A stretch of DNA of 64,000 nucleotides, from NCBI GenBank assembly GCA_911728435.2, contig OU452199.1, positions 24,252,860 to 24,316,859 of the forward strand, given 5' to 3'. Under the pieces are notes generated by a model. That model saw only the letters and a list, made by a program, of their open reading frames with translations, ran no database searches and was not told where the DNA came from. Each line of letters begins with the position of its first letter. Position 1 is the first letter of the stretch. Shown here piece by piece: positions 55,917 to 64,000 of this stretch. The translations under genes and the position numbers were made by a program. This DNA comes from Apoderus coryli. Lineage: Eukaryota > Arthropoda > Insecta > Coleoptera > Attelabidae.

Positions 55917-57364
55917 TTCGATGGATTTAATTTCAAATTTACCTTTCTAAGCCTACAAAAAACTTGCATAAGATTTTTGTTATGCTCATGAAGAGATCTT
56001 CCAAATACTATGAGGTCGTCGAGATAAACAAAACATTTTTCATAATTTAATCCTGACATTGCTACAGTCATTAATCTTGAAAATGCACTAGGACTAATTT
56101 TTAATCCCATCGGAAGTCGTTTCATTTGCCATTGCCCTCGATCAGTAGTGAAAGCTGTATATTTTCTGCTATCTTTATTTAATTCTACTTGATAATATCC
56201 TTGACTGAGATCTAAATGAGTAAAATAAATTGCACCTGCTAAAGAATCTAGAATATCGGTGATGTTCGGAAGTGGAAATTTGTCGTCTTGAATTTTAGAA
56301 TTTAGTAATCTATAGTCGATAACAAGTCTACTCTTTTTTTCTCCACTAGAATCAACCTTTTTGGGAACTAGTAAAACTGGTGAGGACCATTCACTTTGTG
56401 CATGCTCTATTATACCATCTTCACACATTTTAGAAATATGTTCATTTATTTCCATTTTTTGTGATTGTGGAAGCCTATACGGTTTGACATAGGATGGAGA
56501 GACATTATCTTTTAATGCAATGGATTGATTATAAATATTAGTTACAGACAATTTATCTCCCGGTAAATGAAAAACATCTGCAAATTTTGCACAAATAGCC
56601 TCAATAGAATTTTGTTCGTCTTTGTTTAAATAATTTAAGCCCAATAAATTAAATAAAGATTTCACTCTCTCTACAGATATATTCTCACTGTCATACTTAC
56701 ATACATTATACTCACTCGCTTTCTCAATTTTTGGAATATAGTTTTGTAAACAAACCTCACTTTCTCTCGTATTTAACAATTTCACAGGGATCTTTCCTTC
56801 TGTCGGTTTAGCTAGTACTCCTGCGACAAATACTTCTTCGCACACTTCTGTTGGACGTACCACGCAATCTTCATTCAAGCCTGTATCCAGATAACGAATA
56901 ATTTCACATCTTGGGGGGATAATTAAAATATTGTCGCCGTTACTATTTAAAGGTAATGTTATTTTATTTTTGAAGTGGGTAAGTGTAAGACTATGGTTCT
57001 CGTAATTTATAATTCCGTTAAATTTTCGAATAAAATCATCACCAATAATGCCTTCTGTTGCACAGGGTAATGACTTAAAAACATAAAATTTTTGGTTAAA
57101 ACTAGTGTTTCCTATCTTTAATTTTAAAAATGTAAATCCTTCTGCACGTAAAGTTCCACCTATACCTTTGATTTCTATTTCTTCTTTATGTAAAGTAAAT
57201 TTAGATTTTAATTGTTTAGCTTTGATTGCACATAAAGTTGCACCTGTATCTATTAAAAATTGAAAATTAGCATTCTCTACTGAAAATGTAACAGAAATGG
57301 AATTGTTATTGGAATATGTAGAAACATGATTTAAATTCTTGCCTTTAGGCACGAAAAAAATCAC
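55790..57364 (-). CDS. Ty3/gypsy pol, N-terminal part: protease and reverse transcriptase
   Basis: This frame is entered from gag, not from its own start (its first codon here is GTG). The aspartic protease comes first: FLIDTGATLCAIKAKQL, with Asp at about residue 39, and GIIGDDFIRKF. A linker is followed by the RT: IIEHAQSEWSSPVLLVPKK, LVIDYRLLNSKI, FPLPNITDILDSL, THLDLSQGYYQVEL, FTTDRGQWQMKRLPMGL and the catalytic FVYLDDLIVF (YLDD at residues 447-450). It runs 127 bases into the next pol frame, with the switch near 55861. Protease would mature Gag and Pol; RT makes cDNA. Ty3/gypsy (Metaviridae-type) assignment is secure from motif order. Confidence 0.92.
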   Translation of the reverse strand: MIFFVPKGKNLNHVSTYSNNNSISVTFSVENANFQFLIDTGATLCAIKAKQLKSKFTLHKEEIEIKGIGGTLRAEGFTFLKLKIGNTSFNQKFYVFKSLPCATEGIIGDDFIRKFNGIINYENHSLTLTHFKNKITLPLNSNGDNILIIPPRCEIIRYLDTGLNEDCVVRPTEVCEEVFVAGVLAKPTEGKIPVKLLNTRESEVCLQNYIPKIEKASEYNVCKYDSENISVERVKSLFNLLGLNYLNKDEQNSIEAICAKFADVFHLPGDKLSVTNIYNQSIALKDNVSPSYVKPYRLPQSQKMEINEHISKMCEDGIIEHAQSEWSSPVLLVPKKVDSSGEKKSRLVIDYRLLNSKIQDDKFPLPNITDILDSLAGAIYFTHLDLSQGYYQVELNKDSRKYTAFTTDRGQWQMKRLPMGLKISPSAFSRLMTVAMSGLNYEKCFVYLDDLIVFGRSLHEHNKNLMQVFCRLRKVNLKLNPSKCEFLKKQILYLGHIITENVFCQILKKLSPLNNIQGLKMQRK

Positions 57365-57791
57365 TAGAAGTACTTGGAACTAATTCTGTTGTTTCCTGAA
57401 ATAAGGAATCTTGATCTAGAGTAATGTTATTTTGTTGTGCAAGTCGTACATTATGTGACGCTGACCTTGAAACTCTCCTATTACCTCTATAAACTTGTCT
57501 AAAATTTCTATTATTATTATTATAATGCTGATTATTATGATTTGTTGTACGGGTGTTATTTTGATTATAGAACTGTCGATTTTGGATATTGTTTTGTGAA
57601 ATATTACGGCCACCGGTTCTAGGGCGAAAATTTCCACGCGGAACATGTTGCCTACCTCTTGCGGAAACTCTAAACATTTGCGGTGAACTTCGTATTGTAG
57701 TTGTTTCCTCATCTACTGCAGATCTGATTGCATCCTTCAGGAACAGAAAATTTCTAGATGCCACTATTGTACTTAGCCTCTGATTTCTCAA
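57345..57791 (-). CDS. Ty3/gypsy gag, C-terminal basic domain
   Basis: This continues Gag in a frame offset by one base from 58492-57788. It begins NQRLSTIVASRNFLFLKDAI and becomes an Asn/Arg/Gln-rich tract (NFRPRTGGRNISQNN, NNNNRNFRQVYRGNRRVSR) that probably binds RNA. There is no CCHC zinc knuckle. It ends STSSDFF, Arg, Ala, stop at 57345, overlapping the pol frame. Confidence 0.75.
   Translation of the reverse strand: MRNQRLSTIVASRNFLFLKDAIRSAVDEETTTIRSSPQMFRVSARGRQHVPRGNFRPRTGGRNISQNNIQNRQFYNQNNTRTTNHNNQHYNNNNRNFRQVYRGNRRVSRSASHNVRLAQQNNITLDQDSLFQETTELVPSTSSDFFRA
57351..57356 (-). promoter_or_regulatory. Candidate +1 ribosomal frameshift site UUU_CGU
   Basis: In the gag frame the minus strand reads GAT TTT TTT CGT GCC TAA. 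If the tRNA on the last TTT slips forward one base onto TTC, the next codon is GTG in the pol frame. The two frames overlap only from a TAG a few codons upstream to the gag stop two codons downstream, so the site sits where it should. UUU_CGU is an established +1 shift sequence in influenza A PA-X, and UUU_CGN is proposed for amalgaviruses. A length error in the T7 run is the alternative. Confidence 0.5.
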
Positions 57792-58492
57792 ACCTTTTCA
57801 TTTATGGGTTTTAAAACAGAATAAGAGTCGGCGTTACCATTCGCTTGCGATATTGTTAAATTTACAAACAGGTCTTCCAATTCCTTTCCAAATTCCTCAA
57901 TAGATTTTTCGCCTTGTTTTGCGCGATATAATTTAGCTTGAAGTGCTGTATCTGATTGACGTGTAAGAAGATATGATTTCATGTCGTTAATTAAAGCCGC
58001 GATAGTAGTGTAATTCTGATTTAGTCTTAATTTTGCACCACTGGATAAGCGTGTTTTTAAAACAAAATTGATTAACAATTGCTTACCTTCAGGATCTAAC
58101 ATAGAATCATACAACTCTACAGCATCAATTAACTTTTTCGTGGTTTCTTCATAATCGTCCATGCTAGGTAAAAGGCTAACAGCAGTTTTTATATCAAAAG
58201 AAGTCATTTTCGGTTCAGAAATGTTTACTTCCTCGTTTCTATCAAATTGTAAAATTTCGTTATAAAGGGATTTAATTTTTGAAATTAAGTCTTTTATTTC
58301 AGTTATTTCAGAACTTCCTATTTCAGATTTTTCAGCTTGTTTATTAATAATTTGTATTTCTTTAGATAAATTAGAATATATAGCTCTTGCTTCGTCAACT
58401 TTTTTCGGTCTCCTATCTATATTATATTCACTTACTTTTGATCTAATTTGTAATAAAGATTGGTAAATTTCCGAAATTTTATTAATAGCCAT
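57788..58492 (-). CDS. Ty3/gypsy gag, N-terminal and capsid part
   Basis: The 234-residue frame starts at ATG 58492 (AINKISEIYQSLLQIRSKV), with a helical, charged N-terminal third likely to form a coiled coil. A capsid-like region follows (SFDIKTAVSLLPSMDDYEET, LINFVLKTRLSSGAKLRL, then AKQGEKSIEEFGKELEDLF), typical of Ty3/gypsy Gag. It stops at 57788 because of an apparent one-base loss in the short T-run at 57795-57798 (plus strand); the C-terminal domain continues in the neighbouring frame (57791-57345). Gag would assemble the particle that packages element RNA. Confidence 0.8.
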   Translation of the reverse strand: MAINKISEIYQSLLQIRSKVSEYNIDRRPKKVDEARAIYSNLSKEIQIINKQAEKSEIGSSEITEIKDLISKIKSLYNEILQFDRNEEVNISEPKMTSFDIKTAVSLLPSMDDYEETTKKLIDAVELYDSMLDPEGKQLLINFVLKTRLSSGAKLRLNQNYTTIAALINDMKSYLLTRQSDTALQAKLYRAKQGEKSIEEFGKELEDLFVNLTISQANGNADSYSVLKPINEKV

Positions 58493-58732
58493 CCAAGGTA
58501 TTGAAGCTTATTTAGTATGTTAAAAAAATGTATTATATTTATATACCAAAAATTAAATTTAAAATATCTACTTAAATATTTAAAATTGTTACTAAATTTA
58601 ATAAAATATGATTACATAAACAAATTACACGTATACCTATAATAGTCCACATAAATTAAAACACTGGGTCGATGCACACGTTGCACATTCCATAGGTCAT
58701 CAACTTTATTGTATATACAGTGATTTGAATTT

Positions 58733-58987
58733 TCATACCTGATCTTCTTGATTTAATATATTTAGGGATTTTCTTAATTCGTGCTTATTAATTTCTCGTC
58801 TTATTGTTCGTTTCATACCCTTTTTATACCTTTGCATCAATACATATACCAAACCCAACAATACCATTACTACTAAAATTATTAACAACCATTCTGCCAA
58901 TGTCAATCCATGATTTAAATTTGCTGCTGCATCTCCACTTGCAGTTTGCGCTATCACAACTTGGTCTTTTGATTGCTTAGTGCCCAT
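58733..58987 (-). CDS. Small N-myristoylated single-pass membrane protein encoded upstream of gag
   Basis: The 84-residue ORF is the first after the primer-binding site (62 bases from it), and 240 bases separate its stop from the gag ATG. It starts MGTKQSKD: Gly2, Ser6 and Lys7 fit the N-myristoyltransferase consensus. Residues about 9-28 are small and polar. Residues about 30-51 (LAEWLLIILVVMVLLGLVYV) form one strong transmembrane helix. QRYKKGMKRTIRR follows, giving a positively charged juxtamembrane segment and an inside C-terminus, then a short charged tail. It is not a fragment of gag, pol or a usual env. I have a general recollection of similar small ORFs in insect sequence but cannot confirm it. 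Function unknown; a membrane-targeting or release factor is plausible. Confidence 0.7.
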   Translation of the reverse strand: MGTKQSKDQVVIAQTASGDAAANLNHGLTLAEWLLIILVVMVLLGLVYVLMQRYKKGMKRTIRREINKHELRKSLNILNQEDQV

Positions 58988-59032
58988 TATGCCATATCTG
59001 ATATTATATTTTTAACTAAAATAATGAAAAAG

Positions 59033-59049
59033 GGCTGGCAGGATCGCCA
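59033..59049 (-). other. Primer-binding site of the Ty3/gypsy element
   Basis: Immediately inside the 5' LTR the minus strand reads TGGCGATCCTGCCAGCC. It begins TGG, complementary to tRNA CCA, and implies a G discriminator base. I could not name the tRNA with confidence; it is not the tRNA-Lys or tRNA-Ser site familiar from Drosophila gypsy or 17.6. Confidence 0.65.
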
Positions 59050-59324
59050 TGTAATAAATTTAGATTTGCTTTGGGAACTTGTAATGTTCCATAACGTTAC
59101 TTTATAAATTAAAGACAGACTACATCATTTATATTTTCTTTATTAATTAATTACGTGTAGTTCGTATCGTCTGTCGTTCTGTTCTGTTCTTCGGTCATCG
59201 TCCCTTGTCCTAATTTTTGTCCAAAACATATTTTGCTTACAACTAATAACATTTATTTAAATATTTATAAACATATAAAATTTAAACAAATACTTACTCT
59301 ACAGGGTGTACGTACCATATTACA
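59050..59324 (-). repeat. 5' LTR of the Ty3/gypsy element (275 bp)
   Basis: TGTAATAAATTTAGATTTGC...ATTACA; differs from 53162-53436 at one position. On the minus strand it supplies the promoter; AATAAA is at 59144-59139. It is followed by AAGT (59325-59328), the right target duplication. Internal cagggtgtacgtacc resembles mariner-like termini only by chance. Confidence 0.93.
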
Positions 59325-60190
59325 AAGTGATAGCTGTCAGATGGATGGATGTGATCATATATTTTTCAATAACTTATGTCAGATGGATGGATCCACAACG
59401 TCTCGAAGATTTTCCAACATTTTTAGTTTACAATTAAAAATCTAATAAAGGGCCGTACCATACCGTAAAAGTGCACTCCCGTGTTTAGAACAGTTCCTAG
59501 TATAAATCAAAATGCTTTTATTGTATGTCTGGATGTTGCAAAAAGGTAAATTTAGTAGAAGCATTTTTTGCAGTTTTGTACTGTTGTTTTCTTTATATTC
59601 CTCGTAGATTTTCGTATTCACCTCCTTACTACTCTCTAATTTCGTTTTTGTAGAGGTAAATAATTTAATAAAATACATAATTTTAATGCAATGAATCACC
59701 TTTGATAAGTATCCTATTGTGTGATGCAAAAAATAAGGTTCCCATATAAACAAAACTCTTGACACGCCTCCGGTGTGCCATTACATTTATTCGCACACAC
59801 TTTTGGCCTTTTTTTCCGGATTTTAGACAAAAACGCGAAGATCACCTTTATTATATATAAAACAAGAAATCCCTTTGGGATCTCCCAGTCGTTTTGTGGT
59901 AGTCTTATCTATGATAAAAGTAATTGAGGGTTATAAAAAAAAAAACGTTAATTTTTTTTTTATTTTTTTTTTGTAATTTTTTTTTTTATTTTTTTTGTAA
60001 TTTTTTTTTATTTTTTTTATTAATTTTTTTTTTAATTTTCTTTTAATTTTTTTTTGTATTTTTTTTTTTATTTTTTTTAAATTTTTTTCTATTAATTTTT
60101 TATTAATTTTTAAAATTTTTTTTTTTAATTTTTGAATTTGAATTAAAAAAAAAACAAAAATAAAAAAAAATAATAAAATATTGCCACAGA
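59325..60190. repeat. Modules B(end)-C-D-E and AT-only tract, copy 3
   Basis: Continuation of the copy interrupted by the LTR element. Order and sequence follow 47102-47950 closely, ending in ttgccacagatgggat where the tRNA-like B box of copy 2 would continue. 60190-60420 is a further partial D module (gcaaaaaggtaaatttattgatttagtagtagc). Confidence 0.8.
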
Positions 60191-60429
60191 TGGGATATGT
60201 GTGGATGTGGCAAAAAGGTAAATTTATTGATTTAGTAGTAGCATTTTTTGCAGTTTTGTACGGTTGTTTTCTTTATTTTCCTCGTAGAAAAAGTTATTCA
60301 CCTCTCACTTACTCCAAAATTTCGGTTTTGTAGACCTAAATATATTAATAAAATACATAATTTTAATGCACTGAATCAGCTTTGATAAGTATTCTATCGG
60401 GTGATGCAAAAAATCAACTTGCCATCAAC

Positions 60430-61050
60430 ATCATATTTTTTATTTTAGACAAAATTAAAGAGCATCGAAAAGTGTCTTATTCCATAGAAGAGTTTATGCA
60501 ACCGTAAATACCATAATGATGTGTTGGAGGTTGCATAAGCATAAGATATTAAATCTAATCAGTTAAAGGTCATTGATTGGTTGTAATTATTGAAATTGTA
60601 GCCCGTCTGCACATATTCAAAAATGTTAATATCTCTCCCACCTCAATGATATCTCTGCACATATAACGGGATCATTGAACTTTTTTGTATTATTATTGAA
60701 ATTGTAACCTTTCTGGTGTGAATCACTTTTCTAATGGCAAAAAATATGTCAACTTGTGCACACTACTCTGCCAGATTTAGTTCATGTGAATAGTAGTAAA
60801 ATAAAAATAAGTATAAATTAGTAGTTCTTTTACATAAAATAATGTTTTAATATTTGTTATATTATTGTGGGAGTTGAGTAAATTAAATTTGTTGGAAAAT
60901 CAAGTATCTAATAATGTTACATGTGTAAATCTATTGTGTAATGTGTTGATTTATTGAGGAAAATCTGTTGAAATATGTTGGTGGTGAAAGTGTGGCATCA
61001 CCGAATTTCTCATCTTGTCTTCATTGTTGTCAGACTTTGGATGAATTGCA
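60430..61050 (+). repeat. Interspersed repeat G, third copy
   Basis: attttagacaaaattaaagagcatcgaaaagtgtcttattcc through gaattgcattgaatgaaataaaaat parallels 50816-51570 and, inverted, 640-1900. Like the left copy it retains gtgatg...ttcattgttgtcagact, which the 51.5-kb copy has lost. Confidence 0.8.
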
Positions 61051-61920
61051 TTGAATGAAATAAAAATAAAAAATGGTTTTATTATTAAAAAAAAAAAAAT
61101 TCAAAAAAAAAATTAAAAAAAAAAAAAATTTCAAAAAAAAAATTAAAAAAAAATAATTCAAAAACAAAATTCAAGATAACCTCTAGGAAGTTATTAACTT
61201 TCAAAAACATCTTGATTTGAAATCTAAAGAAATCAAAAAATTACTCAAAATATTACTTTTTTGTCCAAAATAATGAAATACATTTTTGACTCAACCCGTA
61301 TATAAATCTAAAGCCTATGCTAAAAATTTCTCTTTTAAAGAAAATAAAACTACCACACAACGACTGGGAAATCCCGCAGGGATTTCTTGTCAAGAAATTT
61401 AAACTTTCTAAGCCCTTATTCACTCTAATCTTCAACGAAAACGAGTAAAAGTTCGTACGTATCTCCTCCGAAGAAAAACAATTGTAAAATATGTCATGTG
61501 TTTTTACATACAGTTTAATATTGAGAATGTGCGGTAGGCTACTTTTGGTGAGGCTCCTTTGAAGCGAAACATTTTTAAAATAGTTTCCAAATCGTCACAT
61601 TTTTCATTAAAGTAAAGTCAGTAGAAAAGAAAACAGATTTGTGTGTTATTCTTATGGAATCTACTCGCTTAAACAACATACCAACTTACAATGCTTTGCT
61701 GCCAGAATGTCTTTCACAATATCTCTATACTACACCTCGTACTTATTATTTCTGCAATAGCGTAATTAATCCAAAATCTGTTTACAACCGAAAAACGTGA
61801 ATATGCTAATTTAAACATAAACTCAATTTCACCAAGTTTATTTTATTTTTGCTAAAATAATTTGGTTACTGAAAAAATTCCACATTATTTTTATTTCATT
61901 CAATGCAATTCATCCAAAGT
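61051..61920. repeat. Repeat mosaic: A-runs, F fragments, inverted module E, G fragment
   Basis: 61080-61160 is A-rich. 61175-61340 is a module F piece. 61345-61390 is module E on the minus strand, followed by the sequence shared with 38723-38764 in inverse. 61670-61925 matches 430-665 (taccaacttacaatgc, ctacacctcgtacttattatt, gcgtaattaatcc) in direct orientation with the left end of the window. Confidence 0.65.
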
Positions 61921-61928
61921 CTGAACAT

Positions 61929-62340
61929 TATTCAAAATATTACTTCTTTGTCCAAAATAATGAAATACATTTTTGACTCAACCCGTATATAAATCTAAAG
62001 CCTATGCTAAACATTTCTCTTTTAAAGAAAATATTACTTTTTTGTCCTTAAAAAAATAAAGAAATACATTTTTGATTCACCCCGTATATAAATTTGAGCT
62101 TATAGTTTAACTTTCACAGAAAACTTGAATTGAAATCTAAAGAAATCAAAAAATTATTCAAAATATTACTTTTTTGTCCAAAATAATGAAATACATTTTT
62201 GACTCACCCCGTATATAAATCTAAAGCCTATGCTAAAAATTTCTCTTTTAAAGAAAATATTACTTTTTTGTCCTTAAAAAAATAAAGAAATACATTTTTG
62301 ACTCACCCCGTATATAAATTTAAGTGTGTGCTAAAAATTT
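61929..62340. repeat. Tandem repeat of about 228 bp, nearly two units
   Basis: attcaaaatattact(t/c)(t/c)tttgtccaaaataatgaaatac... begins at about 61929 and 62157. Each unit itself holds two related halves ending in actca(a/c)cccgtatataaat. A single half occurs at 61242-61340, and the family is also seen at 40545 and 50590. Confidence 0.7.
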
Positions 62341-64000
62341 CTAAACATTTAAAATTTATTTTATTACAATCTGGAAATTTTGTAAATTGTTGGCTAATTA
62401 ATGTTTTTTTTTTGCATCACCCTGTACATGCTGCTTATTAATTAATTTCGTTATAATCTGATAAATACTTAGTTTAAATAATAAATCCACTTGTCAAATT
62501 CAATAACCTTATAAAATTTTATACTAAATACCTATTATAAATATATTAGATAGGTATTTTAAATCTGCTAGCCTAAAAATGACTGCCTATAATATGATTA
62601 TCATCATTGGTGACGTTATTTTATAAACCTACCACATCTGTCTATTTGAAAATCGTTGGTGTTAAATTAACGTTAACGTTAATAGCGGCGGACGTTAATT
62701 TTAGGACTATCTGTCTATTATGGTTCGTTGGTTTGTCATAATTTGGCAGATTTTTTTTCTAACGTTGGTGTCACTTATTTTTGTTTGGTTGACACTTCTA
62801 GTTCACGTCATAATTTGGTTTTATTTGTGTACATTAATAGCCTAACAGTTTTCGGCATTATTTTCATGTTAAATTGTATTGTTATAAAATCGTTATTAAA
62901 AGTATTTGTAGTAAATTTAGAAGGTGCCATTGTATATTTGAAGTAATTTTAGTGAGAAATTGTTAATACCTAACCCAAACTGACACTATCAACAAAATAG
63001 GCGTTCAAAATGTGGACATACAGCCGTTTGTTTAAAATTTTGTGGACTATAAAGTGATCAACAACGAAGCTCTGCTCAGGCGACATAAACAAAATCATGA
63101 TTTGGTGTTTAGAAATTATGAAATTTCGTTCGGTTTATTATAATATTTTCAGTGTGTGTAGGTTATACCTATTAATATACCAATGTTTTTAAAATGTGTG
63201 TGATAAAGTCGCCCGTAGCCCAAATTTAGTTTATTAATATAGTTTGTATTTGTAGTTTAAGAAATTTTAATTATGGTGTATTTTGAAATAAAAACATTGA
63301 GCAAGTAAGCGTAGTTATAGGTACGTGATTTTCTAGGTATAAGATAAATAAGTAGCAGTTTAATTTTACTGTAGGTAGTTCTTTATTCCTTACTTCTATT
63401 TATATGGATACCTCTTATAGGTATATGGCTACTTGTTTAATAACGGTACAAAATCACATATCTATATTTAGTTTCATTGAAAGTTTTTAATATACCTACT
63501 ACTTAGAATTTTTGTAACAAAAACAGTAATGAAAGAACTGAATCGGTACCAAAAGACGTCATCCTATCAATAGGTTACAACTCAGATCAGCTGTAAAATA
63601 TTTTGGGGCACACATTGTTCGACTCTAACCTCACACAATTTTTTGTTCTGTAAAAGGAACGTGCGTTTAAAATAGGTGAGTGAAAATTGCTACTCCTCGT
63701 TGTTGTGAAATGAGATTTAAAGATTAATACTTGTTCAATGCAATTTACGTTATTCTTTTTATAGGATTGTCCCTAAAAATATACGAAATTGCATGTCCCA
63801 TATGCTTTTCTAAGAATATAGTCATGAAAATGGATATCAAAATAAATCGACAAATTCCAATATAGTTGCACCTCTAGTTTCACGTCATAATTTGGTTTTG
63901 GTAAGATTCTTTTTTCTAACCGACAGACAAATTGCTTGTGTCAAATATTTTCTAATAGCCTAACAGTTTTTGGCATTATTTTCATGTTTAAGATGAATTC
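62341..64000. repeat. Repeat mosaic to the window end (modules seen at 40.6-41.3, 46.0-46.8 and 52.1-53.1 kb)
   Basis: 62341-62960 parallels 40620-41186 plus the start of the copy at 45897. 63000-63125 parallels 46010-46173. 63126-63830 is module R1 copy 3, and 63840-64000 is module B again, running off the window. Noncoding throughout; 62881-62892 is an empty LINE site. Confidence 0.75.

Larger units (their letters stand above)
53162..59324 (-). mobile_element. Nearly intact Ty3/gypsy LTR retrotransposon, no env
   Basis: Total 6163 bp on the minus strand: 5' LTR, primer-binding site, small membrane-protein ORF, gag, pro-RT-RNaseH-IN, polypurine tract, 3' LTR, AAGT target duplication. LTR identity is 274/275. 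Two single-base offsets (57795-57798 and about 55861) break gag and pol. It is inserted in a module B copy that resumes at 59325. Confidence 0.93.

Noticed and set aside
57788..57798. Programmed -1 frameshift between the two gag frames
   Set aside because: The sequence at the switch has no X XXY YYZ slippery heptamer; a one-base loss in a short run is simpler.
47700..60180. CRISPR-like arrays or regularly spaced repeats
   Set aside because: Repeats are transposon modules or A/T tracts with irregular spacing; the organism is eukaryotic.

Overview
The window is an AT-rich, repeat-dominated stretch of an animal nuclear genome, almost certainly from an arthropod and probably an insect. The evidence is Ty3/gypsy, Jockey/CR1-like LINE, Penelope-like, piggyBac and IS630/Tc1/mariner sequences with insect-style motifs, eukaryotic introns and no bacterial gene organisation. 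I find no convincing single-copy host protein-coding gene. Nearly everything recognisable is mobile DNA or its debris, often nested.

Layout. 0-5 kb: tandem repeats, an inverted copy (300-2002) of sequence that recurs at 50.7-51.9 kb, a mariner transposase remnant and a 263-bp tandem repeat. 5-14 kb: a decayed hammerhead-family repeat, a CpG-rich possible exon/promoter, a truncated LINE, head-to-head Penelope-like fragments with a GIY-YIG endonuclease, a piggyBac relic and a GC-rich 104-codon ORF. 14-24.7 kb: two broken LINEs, two loci with hammerhead ribozyme signatures (17.9 and 20.3-20.9 kb) and a GC-rich block that may be a solo LTR. 26.6-29.0 kb: a mariner-like element with about 432-bp terminal inverted repeats, an intron-containing transposase and TA flanks. 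29.6-37.7 kb: a TIR element split by a LINE, a fold-back MITE and two more copies of that LINE family. 38.8-64 kb: a mosaic of repeated noncoding modules used as a landing pad by three younger elements: a full-length LINE (41187-45897), a second long-TIR mariner-like element (48040-50262) and a nearly intact Ty3/gypsy element (53162-59324, minus strand, LTRs differing at one site).

Most notable. First, the 20.3-20.9 kb repeat carries two oppositely oriented type I hammerhead motifs and a monomer of about 271 bp, as expected of a retrozyme or Penelope-derived ribozyme repeat. Second, the Ty3/gypsy element encodes, upstream of gag, a separate 84-residue protein with an N-myristoylation signal, one membrane segment and a basic tail, while having no env. 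Third, its gag-pol overlap sits on a UUU_CGU sequence in the geometry of a +1 programmed frameshift.

The young elements carry single-base deletions in short homopolymers that break otherwise open frames, so assembly error is a live explanation for some apparent pseudogenes.
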